A DNA stretch of 37,141 bases from Clostridia bacterium (GTDB taxonomy: Bacteria; Bacillota; Clostridia; Christensenellales; Borkfalkiaceae): the NCBI GenBank assembly GCA_900764105.1, contig CAAFMS010000025.1, forward strand, positions 1-37,141, read 5' to 3'. The notes below the pieces were generated by a model. That model ran no database searches. It was not told the DNA's origin and saw only the letters and a list, made by a program, of their open reading frames with translations. The position numbers and the translations under genes were made by a program. Below are positions 30,301 through 37,141 of the stretch, one piece after another. Every line of letters begins with the position of its first letter. Position 1 is the stretch's first letter.

Positions 30301-31767
30301 ATGGCGTACATTGCGGCAATCGACGAAGGAACGACGGGGACGCGGGCGGTTTTATACGACCTCGATAAGAATAAAATTATCGCCTCGAAGTCCTCGGAAA
30401 TAAAACAATTCTACCCGAAGCCTTCCTACGTCGAGGAGAACGCGAACGAAATTTACGCGGAAACGCTCGCCTCGCTCGTAGAGGTTTTAGAGGGCGCGGA
30501 CGATATAGGTAAGGTCGTCGGGATAGGCATAACGAACCAACGCGAAACGATTATCGCGTGGGATAAAAAGACGGGGAAACCCCTCTATAACGCCATTGTC
30601 TGGCAATGCCGCAGAACTGCGGACTTTATGGCGGAACTCGACGTGAAATACGGAGATATTATCCGCAGAAAAACAGGTCTTGTCATGGACGCCTACTTTT
30701 CGGCGAGCAAGATAAAATGGCTTATAGACAACGTTCCTGTTATAAGACAAAAAGCGGACGAGGGCGAGGTCTGTTTCGGCACGGTCGACAGTTTTCTCGT
30801 ATATAAACTGACGGGCGGAAAGGCGTTCGTGACCGACGTCACCAACGCGTCGAGAACAATGCTTTTCAACATAAACGCACTCGATTACGACGACGAACTT
30901 CTCGCGATTTTCGGCGTTAAAAGGGAGTGCCTTCCCAAGGTCGTATACTCCGACGAAAAGGTCGGCGAGTTCGAATACGACGGGTATAAAATACCCGTCT
31001 GCGGCATAGCGGGCGACCAACAGGCGGCTCTTATAGGGCAAGGTTGTCTGTCTGTCGGCGACGTAAAAGCAACCTACGGAACGGGACTGTTTATGCTGTA
31101 TAACACGGGCTATAAGTCGATTATCTCGCAAAACGGACTTGTAACGACCGTTGCTTACGGCATCGGCGGCGAGGTCTCTTACGCCTTCGAGGGAAGCGTT
31201 TTCAACGCGGGAAGCGCAGTGCAATGGCTGAGAGATAATCTCGGATTTTTTGATAGTTCCGCAGACAGCGAAACGCTTGCTTTATCGGTCGAAAGTTCTT
31301 CGGGAGTGTACGTCGTACCCGCCTTTACGGGACTCGGCGCGCCGTACTGGAACGGAAAGGCGAGGGGCGTTATCACGGGACTTACGAGGGGCGTGACGAA
31401 AGCCCATATCACGAGGGCTACCCTCGAATCTATGGCGTATTCGGCGAGAGATCTGGCGGACGTTATGGAAAAGGAAAGCGGAGTTAAACTCACCGAACTA
31501 AGGTGCGACGGCGGGGCTTCCGCAAACGATTTTCTCATGGGTTTTCAGGCGAGCGTTTTAGGGGCGAACGTGAATCGCCCGAAAGAAAAGGAAAGCACCG
31601 CTCTCGGGGCCGTGTATCTTTGCGGTCTCGGAACGGGTTACATTACGAAAGACGATATAAAAAGGTTGCGGGTCTGCGACAAAATATTTACGCCCGACGG
31701 CGACAGGGAAAAATACGAAAAATTATACGGCGGCTGGAAAGAAGCGGTCGGAAGGAGTATGCGATGA
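30301..31767 (+). CDS. glpK: Glycerol kinase
   Basis: The 488-residue FGGY kinase phosphorylates glycerol to glycerol-3-phosphate. Diagnostic blocks are AAIDEGTTGTRAVLYD, GIGITNQRETIIAWDKKTGKP, IVWQCRRTADF and GIAGDQQAALIGQ. Normal length. It leads a five-gene operon and overlaps the lipase-like gene by ATGA. No aquaglyceroporin gene is present, so glycerol may come from lipid breakdown by the next enzyme. Confidence 0.96.
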   Translation: MAYIAAIDEGTTGTRAVLYDLDKNKIIASKSSEIKQFYPKPSYVEENANEIYAETLASLVEVLEGADDIGKVVGIGITNQRETIIAWDKKTGKPLYNAIVWQCRRTADFMAELDVKYGDIIRRKTGLVMDAYFSASKIKWLIDNVPVIRQKADEGEVCFGTVDSFLVYKLTGGKAFVTDVTNASRTMLFNINALDYDDELLAIFGVKRECLPKVVYSDEKVGEFEYDGYKIPVCGIAGDQQAALIGQGCLSVGDVKATYGTGLFMLYNTGYKSIISQNGLVTTVAYGIGGEVSYAFEGSVFNAGSAVQWLRDNLGFFDSSADSETLALSVESSSGVYVVPAFTGLGAPYWNGKARGVITGLTRGVTKAHITRATLESMAYSARDLADVMEKESGVKLTELRCDGGASANDFLMGFQASVLGANVNRPKEKESTALGAVYLCGLGTGYITKDDIKRLRVCDKIFTPDGDREKYEKLYGGWKEAVGRSMR

Positions 31768-32702
31768 CTGAAAAATCTTTCGTCTCTTATGACGGCAAGA
31801 AAGTGGGTTACAGAGAATGGCGACCCGAGAACGTAAAGGCTTTGTTCCAGATTTCGCACGGAATGGCTGAAAGTACGGCGAGGTACGACGCGTTCGCGGA
31901 ATATCTCAAAGAACGCGGTTTTCTGGTATTCGGCGACGACCACAGGGGTCACGGACTCACGGACGGCAGAACGGGCTATTCGGACGGCGAGATGTTCGAG
32001 GATACCCTGAAGGATATGGCGACTCTCACGAAAATGTACAAAGAGGAGTTCAAGGGTCTTCCGCTCGTATTTTTCGGGCATAGTTACGGCTCGTTTTTAA
32101 CGCAGGCGTATATCGAGAGATACCCCGAGAACGCCGACAGGGTGATTCTCTGCGGCAGCGCGTATCTCCACAACCTCTCCTCGCTCGCGGGCAAGGTCGT
32201 CGCGACCGTAAACTGCTTTTTCGGCAAGGGTAAAAAGGCGGCGAATTTCATCGCTAAATCATCTTTCGGCGTTTACAACAAGCGTTGCAAAGAGGGTACG
32301 TTCGTGTCGTCCGTTCCCGAGGAATGCGACAAGTACGACAACTTCCCCGACTGTAATTTCGTACTTTCAAACGCGTTTTACAGTTCGTTTTTCCGCAATT
32401 TGCCGAAAAACTACAAAAAGAATTACTATAAAAAAGTCAGGACGGACGTCCCGATGCTCATAATCTCGGGAAGAGACGACCCCGTCGGGGGATATGGAAA
32501 ACTCGTTGAAAAACTCTACGATTTCTACAAGCATAAAGTCGGCGTGGAAAAGGTCGATAAGGTTCTTTACGACGGAGTGAGACACGAGGTTTTGAACGAT
32601 ACGAGCCGCGACGACGCCAACAGGAGAATAGGCGAGTTCGCCGACGGAGCGCTGACAGGCGGAGCGGCTGCGAACAAAAGGGGCGAGAGCCTTGGCGAAT
32701 GA
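31764..32702 (+). CDS. Alpha/beta hydrolase, monoacylglycerol lipase / lysophospholipase-like
   Basis: The 312-residue protein has the serine hydrolase triad: S107 in GHSYG, D239 in SGRDDPVG and H274 in GVRHEV. HRGHGLTDG is the family's typical cap-side motif. There is no signal peptide, so it is cytoplasmic. It starts at ATG 31764 overlapping the glpK stop; the longer frame upstream is an antisense-like shadow of glpK. Coupling to glpK suggests it releases glycerol from monoacylglycerols for phosphorylation (inference). Confidence 0.87.
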   Translation: MTEKSFVSYDGKKVGYREWRPENVKALFQISHGMAESTARYDAFAEYLKERGFLVFGDDHRGHGLTDGRTGYSDGEMFEDTLKDMATLTKMYKEEFKGLPLVFFGHSYGSFLTQAYIERYPENADRVILCGSAYLHNLSSLAGKVVATVNCFFGKGKKAANFIAKSSFGVYNKRCKEGTFVSSVPEECDKYDNFPDCNFVLSNAFYSSFFRNLPKNYKKNYYKKVRTDVPMLIISGRDDPVGGYGKLVEKLYDFYKHKVGVEKVDKVLYDGVRHEVLNDTSRDDANRRIGEFADGALTGGAAANKRGESLGE

Positions 32703-34026
32703 TCTCTTCAGAATAATGCCCGAGGGCGTTAAGACGATAATTTCGAGACTGAAATCGAACGGCTACTCGGCTTACGCCGTCGGCGGCGCGGTGAGAGACT
32801 CGGTTATGGGGCTTACTCCTCACGACTGGGATATAGCGACGAACGCCAAGCCTTGCGAGACCGAGGCGGTATTTTCCGATTTGCCCGTGATTAAAACGGG
32901 CGAAAAACACGGCACGGTCACGGTGATTTGCGGCGAGCCTTGCGAGGTCACGACCTTTCGGACAGAAGGCGAATATATAGATAAGAGGAGACCGTCGAAA
33001 GTCGAGTTCGTAGCCGATTTGAAAGGCGATTTATCGAGGAGAGACTTCACGATAAATGCTCTTGCTTACGATGAAAAAGAGGGGATAATCGACTTATACG
33101 GGGGGTTAGACGATATAAAGCGTAAAATTATCCGTACCGTCGGCGACCCTTATAAAAGATTTGAAGAGGACGCTCTTCGTATACTCAGAGCCGTCAGATT
33201 TTCGTCCAAAACGGGTTTTGAGATAGATAAAAACACTTACGTCGCGGCGGCTCTTCTTAGGAAAAATCTCGGAAGCGTGTCGAAAGAAAGGGTGCTATCC
33301 GAACTTGGAAAAACCCTGCTCGGCGAAAACGTTACGAACACGCTTTTAAACTGCAAGGAAATAATAACGGAAGTGATACCCGAGCTTAAAAAATGCGTCG
33401 GCTTTAATCAGAACAACCCGTGGCATCGGTTCGACGTCTACGAGCATATCGCGAGGGCGGTCGGATACGTCTGCGGCGGCTCGGCTTTAAAGTTCGCGGC
33501 TCTTTTGCACGACGTCGGAAAGCCGCTCGTTTATACCGAAAAAAACGGAATCGGGCATTTCTACGGACACGCGAAAGTCTCGGCGGAAATAGCCGAAAAG
33601 ATATTCGTAAGGCTTAAATTTCCGAAAAAATTATCCGAAAAAGCCCTGTTTTTAATCGAAAATCACGATAAACCTTTAAGCGACGATAAGCGGAAAATCA
33701 AGAGAACGCTATATAAAATCGGCGAGGAAAATTTTGCGGACCTTTTGAAAATCAAATACGCCGACAACGCCGCTCAGGGTACGGATAAGGCGATAGAAGA
33801 AAGGAAAAACATTGAGACGATAGAACGGGCTTTTATGGAAGTCGTAAACTCGGGCGAGTGCTACGACTTAAAGTCGCTCGCGGTAAAAGGCGGCGACCTT
33901 ACCGCCCTCGGATTTAGCGGGGAGAATGTGAAAAAAGAACTCGAAAGGCTGTTGTTTTTGTGTATCGACCGCCCCGAACTAAACGTTAAACAAAAACTCA
34001 TAGATATGGCGAAAAGCCGCCTATAA
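32692..34026 (+). CDS. cca: CCA-adding tRNA nucleotidyltransferase with HD domain
   Basis: The 444-residue class II nucleotidyltransferase has AVGGAVRDSVMG, the catalytic HDWDIAT (D45, D47) and SRRDFTINALAYD, then a C-terminal HD phosphohydrolase-type domain (LLHDVGK, H273-D274). It completes or repairs the CCA end of tRNA. Start is TTG 32692 after GGGGCGAG, overlapping the hydrolase gene by 11 bases; no ATG fits better. The poly(A) polymerase alternative cannot be excluded. Confidence 0.9.
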   Translation: MANDLFRIMPEGVKTIISRLKSNGYSAYAVGGAVRDSVMGLTPHDWDIATNAKPCETEAVFSDLPVIKTGEKHGTVTVICGEPCEVTTFRTEGEYIDKRRPSKVEFVADLKGDLSRRDFTINALAYDEKEGIIDLYGGLDDIKRKIIRTVGDPYKRFEEDALRILRAVRFSSKTGFEIDKNTYVAAALLRKNLGSVSKERVLSELGKTLLGENVTNTLLNCKEIITEVIPELKKCVGFNQNNPWHRFDVYEHIARAVGYVCGGSALKFAALLHDVGKPLVYTEKNGIGHFYGHAKVSAEIAEKIFVRLKFPKKLSEKALFLIENHDKPLSDDKRKIKRTLYKIGEENFADLLKIKYADNAAQGTDKAIEERKNIETIERAFMEVVNSGECYDLKSLAVKGGDLTALGFSGENVKKELERLLFLCIDRPELNVKQKLIDMAKSRL

Positions 34027-34054
34027 GTCGATAAACAAGCATTATTATAAAGTT

Positions 34055-35887
34055 ATGAACGATATTCTGGCAAAAAAACTGAAAATGCTGCCGACGGACC
34101 CCGGAGTGTACGTTATGCTTGGCAGCGACGGAACGGTAATATACGTCGGTAAGGCGAAAAACCTGAAAAACAGGGTTTCGCAGTACTTCCACTCATCGCC
34201 CAAACCCGAAAAGGTTATGGCGATGGTTTCGAATATCGCAGACTTTTACTACATTATAACGAAGTCGGAAATAGACGCGTTGTCGCTCGAAAACAACCTG
34301 ATAAAAAAGTATAAACCGAGATACAACATACTGTTAAAAGACGACAAGACCTACCCTTATATCAAGGTCAATTTAAAGCAGAACTACCCCTTTTTTTCCG
34401 TGTCGAGGAAATTCCGTCGGGACGGCGCGAGGTATTTCGGTCCGTTTATGGGCGGGGTCAACGTGAAAGACACGCTCGCGATAATCACGACGGCGTATGC
34501 CGTCCGTTCGTGCGGCAAGGCGATAGACAAATCGAAACCGCAACGCCCGTGTCTTAATTATCACCTCGGCAAATGCACTGCTCCGTGCGCGGGGTACGTC
34601 TCCGAAGAGGACTACGCTAAGCAGGTTGACGGGGCGTTGGAATTTCTCTCGGGCGAGGACGGCGCGGTCGAAAAAATACTCACGGACAAAATGCTTAAAT
34701 GTTCGGCATTAGAAGAATTCGAACTTGCAATGTCCTACCGCGACAAACTGAAAATGCTTGAAAAAATCAAGTTGAAAAGGCTGACCGCGCTCAACAAATT
34801 CGTCAACGCCGATGTGATCGCAGCGACCGAAAACGGGCTGTATAGCGCGATTAACGTGCTTTTTGTGAGAGGCGGCAGAATGCAGGGCGGCAAAAATTTC
34901 GCCCTTTCGGACGCCGAGGATACGAACGGCAGGAGGCTGTATTCGTTTATGTCGCAGTACTACGGCGAGGGGCAGGAGATACCCGACGAAATACTTCTTT
35001 CCGAAAGTGCGGACGACGTCGAGGCGTTAGAGGACTTTTTCAGAGAGACCTACCGTAAAAGCGTGAAGATATACGTTCCCGAGCGGGGCGATAAGAAGAA
35101 ACTTACCGAAATGGCGAAGTCGAACGCCGAGGATTACCTCGAAAAGGAAGTCGATAAAATCAAGCACAAAGACGATATGACGACCGCCGCGTGCAAGAAG
35201 ATGCAGAAAGAGTTGTCGCTCAAAAATCTGCCGAGGCGAATCGAGTGTTACGATATTTCGCATATAAGCGGCGTGGATAAAGTCGGTTCGATGGTCGTGT
35301 TTTTGGACGGCGAGTCGGCGAGAACGGAATACAGACGGTTCAAGATAAAGACGGTCGAAGGGTCGAACGACTTTGCGTGTTTAAAGGAAGTCCTTTTAAG
35401 AAGGCTTCAGAAACTCGGAAGCGAGGAAGAGGAAAAATTCCCAAAGCCCGACCTTATCGTCATCGACGGCGGCAAGGGGCAACTTTCGAGCGTAAAAGAG
35501 GTTTTCGACGAACTCGGCGTTACCGATATCGACCTTATCTCGCTCGCGAAACGCGAAGAGGAAATTTTTACGACCATGTCTCACGAACCCGTGGTACTGT
35601 CGAGACGGGATTACGTTCTAAGACTTCTCCAACGGCTTCGAGACGAAGCGCACAGGTTCGCCATTACCTATCATAAACGAACGCACGAAAAGACGAATTT
35701 AAAATCGGAACTTACGGGCATAGAGGGGATAGGCGAAAAACGCCGCAAGGCGCTGATGGATAAGTTCGGCACGGTGGAAAACCTGAAACGCGCGACGAAA
35801 GAAGAACTTTTGGAAACGGACGGCATACGCGAAAAGCAAGCCGAGGCAATTATAAACTATTTTAAAAACAAAAACGCGGAGGACTGA
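34055..35887 (+). CDS. uvrC: UvrABC excinuclease subunit C
   Basis: The 610-residue nucleotide-excision-repair nuclease makes both incisions around DNA damage. It has GIY-YIG at about 15-95 (DPGVYVMLG, VIYVGKAKNLKNRVSQYF), a zinc-type Cys set (CLNYHLGKCTAPC), a UVR motif, the UvrC RNase-H-like domain (CYDISHISGVDKVGSMVVF, DLIVIDGGKGQLSS) and a C-terminal helix-hairpin-helix (GIEGIGEKRRKALMDKFG). Its ribosome binding site is weak. No SOS box is seen before the operon. Confidence 0.97.
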   Translation: MNDILAKKLKMLPTDPGVYVMLGSDGTVIYVGKAKNLKNRVSQYFHSSPKPEKVMAMVSNIADFYYIITKSEIDALSLENNLIKKYKPRYNILLKDDKTYPYIKVNLKQNYPFFSVSRKFRRDGARYFGPFMGGVNVKDTLAIITTAYAVRSCGKAIDKSKPQRPCLNYHLGKCTAPCAGYVSEEDYAKQVDGALEFLSGEDGAVEKILTDKMLKCSALEEFELAMSYRDKLKMLEKIKLKRLTALNKFVNADVIAATENGLYSAINVLFVRGGRMQGGKNFALSDAEDTNGRRLYSFMSQYYGEGQEIPDEILLSESADDVEALEDFFRETYRKSVKIYVPERGDKKKLTEMAKSNAEDYLEKEVDKIKHKDDMTTAACKKMQKELSLKNLPRRIECYDISHISGVDKVGSMVVFLDGESARTEYRRFKIKTVEGSNDFACLKEVLLRRLQKLGSEEEEKFPKPDLIVIDGGKGQLSSVKEVFDELGVTDIDLISLAKREEEIFTTMSHEPVVLSRRDYVLRLLQRLRDEAHRFAITYHKRTHEKTNLKSELTGIEGIGEKRRKALMDKFGTVENLKRATKEELLETDGIREKQAEAIINYFKNKNAED

Positions 35888-35888
35888 A

Positions 35889-36830
35889 ATGAAACCTACG
35901 AAAGTAAACGGCGAAGCGATAAAACTGAGCGTGAACGAGTTTGCGAGAGCGCTCGACCTTGAAATTGCGTACGAGGGCAGGGGCGAAATCTGCCTGCGTT
36001 CGATAAGCGTTTCGAGACCCGGACTTCAGATGACGGGTTATCTGAAACATTTCGACTCGACGAGAATACAGGTCGTCGGACACGCAGAATGCGAATACTT
36101 CAAAGAACTTGCGAAAGAAAAAAGAATGCCCGTTATTGACGCCATAATGAGCAAAAACATACCTTGTATGATAATCGCGAGAGGTCTTGACTTCTCGCCA
36201 GAAACGAGAGAAGCGGCGGAAAAATACGGCGTTCCGCTTTTTAAATCTCCGAAAATCACGACCGTACTCGTCAACGACATTACGATATACCAAAGTGAAC
36301 TTTTAGCCCCGACGGAAGTCGTACACGGCGTTTTGGTGGATGTTTTCGGCGTGGGAATACTGATTATGGGTAAATCGGGCGTCGGAAAGAGTGAAATCGC
36401 GCTCGAACTCGTAAGTCGCGGACACAGGCTCATCGCCGACGATTCGGTAATTATAAAGAACATAAACGACCAACTTATCGGCAAATCGCCCGAGAAAATC
36501 AGGTACTATATGGAAATAAGAGGTATCGGCATAATCAACATACAGAGAATGTTCGGACCGGGCGCAGTTCGTCCCGACAAAGGGGTTGACATAATCGCCG
36601 AACTCTCGCAATGGGAGCAAGGAAAAACGTACGACAGAATAGGCATAAACGAGCAGTACGACGAGGTTTTGGGGATAAACGTGCAGAAAGTCGTTATTCC
36701 CGTCACCCCCGGAAGAAATATACCGATAGTGCTTGAAACGGCGGCGAGGAAGTTCAGGCTTAAACAAGAGGGTTACGACCCTGCCTCCGACCTTATGCAA
36801 AGCGTTTTCGGCAGCGCAGACGGCGACTGA
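35889..36830 (+). CDS. hprK: HPr kinase/phosphorylase
   Basis: The 313-residue bifunctional enzyme phosphorylates or dephosphorylates Ser46 of HPr and sets carbon catabolite control. It has the P-loop GKSGVGKS (161-168), conserved H146, the LIADDSV block and the family signature RGIGIINIQRMFGPGAVR (211-228). GGAGG precedes the ATG, with the uvrC stop one base upstream. It links this housekeeping operon to regulation of sugar loci such as the starch locus in this window. Confidence 0.97.
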   Translation: MKPTKVNGEAIKLSVNEFARALDLEIAYEGRGEICLRSISVSRPGLQMTGYLKHFDSTRIQVVGHAECEYFKELAKEKRMPVIDAIMSKNIPCMIIARGLDFSPETREAAEKYGVPLFKSPKITTVLVNDITIYQSELLAPTEVVHGVLVDVFGVGILIMGKSGVGKSEIALELVSRGHRLIADDSVIIKNINDQLIGKSPEKIRYYMEIRGIGIINIQRMFGPGAVRPDKGVDIIAELSQWEQGKTYDRIGINEQYDEVLGINVQKVVIPVTPGRNIPIVLETAARKFRLKQEGYDPASDLMQSVFGSADGD

Positions 36831-36880
36831 GAGTCTGTTCGTTCCGTAAACGGCAAGTTTAATAATATAACGCGTTAAAA

Positions 36881-36920
36881 AAAGACGCCCGACGTATCGA
36901 TTCGGGCGCCTTATTTTTTT
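36881..36920 (+). terminator. Intrinsic terminator of the glpK-hprK operon
   Basis: CGCCCGA (36886-36892) pairs with TCGGGCG (36902-36908), extended by AAAG/CTT pairs with a mismatch, and followed by TTATTTTTTT. Confidence 0.8.
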
Positions 36921-36970
36921 AAGTTGCGTTTTATCGGATAGCCACGGGTGATTGCATTTTGGCGTGTTAT

Positions 36971-37000
36971 CGGCTAGCCGAGCGAGATTTGAACCCCATT
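36971..37000 (-). other. tRNA T-arm-like fragment
   Basis: On the minus strand GGGGTTCAAATCTCGCTCGG contains the universal T-loop TTCAAAT, flanked by an imperfect stem. The matching acceptor, D and anticodon arms are not found upstream, so it is not a complete tRNA. It may be a tRNA 3'-end relic or an attachment site left by an integrated element. Confidence 0.3.
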
Positions 37001-37005
37001 AAGTT

Positions 37006-37141
37006 TTAACGGCGCAAAATTTGTAAAATCGGCGTTAAACTCTCTTGTAATACGGCAAGTATGACGGCGTTCGTTTGCCTTGATTTTCCTAAATTTATCG
37101 CCGTTAAAATGCTTTGCACCTTAGAGCCGTATTTTTTAGCA
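37006..37141 (-). CDS. 3' end of an unidentified minus-strand ORF (partial)
   Basis: The last 44 codons of a frame that starts beyond the right edge, reading AKKYGSKVQSILTAINLGKS and ending LQILRR before TAA (37006-37008). It is basic and helical. The family is not recognised, and it may be a repeat translation rather than a gene. Confidence 0.3.
   Translation of the reverse strand, partial: AKKYGSKVQSILTAINLGKSRQTNAVILAVLQESLTPILQILRR

Noticed and set aside
30487..31224. Minus-strand 245-residue ORF inside glpK
   Set aside because: Antisense shadow of glpK with no promoter or ribosome site.
31503..31763. 87-residue N-terminal extension of the hydrolase frame
   Set aside because: Arg-rich sequence overlapping glpK; the ATG at 31764 is where homology-like sequence and the ATGA overlap begin.
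36961..37060. Complete tRNA gene on the minus strand
   Set aside because: Only the T-loop is recognisable; its stem is imperfect and no matching acceptor, D or anticodon arms are found.

Overview
The window looks like chromosomal DNA from a low-to-mid GC, Gram-positive anaerobe of the Firmicutes (Clostridia-like). The evidence is strong AGGAGG ribosome binding sites, textbook sigma-A promoters (TTGACA-17-TATAAT), WhiA, HPr kinase/phosphorylase (HprK), lipobox lipoproteins, a CUT1 sugar importer with no dedicated ATPase, and clostridial mobile-element debris. I cannot name the species. There is no rRNA gene and no complete tRNA gene.

Region 1 (1-2380) is accessory, mobile DNA. It holds the 5' part of a MobV-type relaxase on the minus strand, cut by the window edge. 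Upstream of it is an inverted repeat that closely resembles the pMV158/MobV origin of transfer. A bidirectional terminator, a promoter carrying a LexA-type SOS box, a truncated DUF4238-like gene and a decayed open frame follow.

Region 2 (1966-16863) is a complete starch/cyclodextrin utilisation locus. It encodes a secreted CGTase-like GH13 enzyme with TIG and CBM20 domains, a divergent LacI-family regulator, a three-repeat surface lipoprotein, a cytoplasmic cyclomaltodextrinase/neopullulanase, a maltodextrin-type ABC importer (binding protein and two permeases), an alpha-glucan phosphorylase and a 4-alpha-glucanotransferase. The regulator has two LacI-type helix-turn-helix domains in tandem. 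Three near-identical palindromes (ATTTAACCGATTAAAT type) sit at the CGTase promoter, at the lipoprotein operon promoter and upstream of the regulator's own promoter. The inferred flow is: starch is cut or cyclised outside the cell, captured and imported, linearised by the GH13 enzyme, then split to glucose-1-phosphate and rearranged by MalP and MalQ.

Region 3 (16864-22310) is mixed. It contains a tiny zinc-ribbon protein and several terminators. A three-gene overlapping operon encodes an ArsP_2-type metal exporter plus two unknown membrane-anchored proteins that look like diverged paralogues. About 1 kb of intergenic hairpin repeats follows, including an array of short palindromes separated by ATTTCAC. 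An AT-rich orphan gene that looks foreign, IS256-like end remnants and another repeat copy complete the region.

Region 4 (22311-30172, minus strand) has a Glu-rich triplicated-repeat protein with its own promoter, and a housekeeping cluster read murG, binding-protein-like gene, murB, PHP phosphoesterase, whiA, trpS. The rapZ and yvcK genes that commonly lie between the PHP gene and whiA in Firmicutes are absent here.

Region 5 (30240-36830, plus strand) is a compact operon: glpK, monoacylglycerol-lipase-like hydrolase, CCA-adding enzyme, uvrC, hprK, ended by a terminator. At the right edge are a tRNA T-arm-like fragment and the 3' end of an unidentified minus-strand frame.
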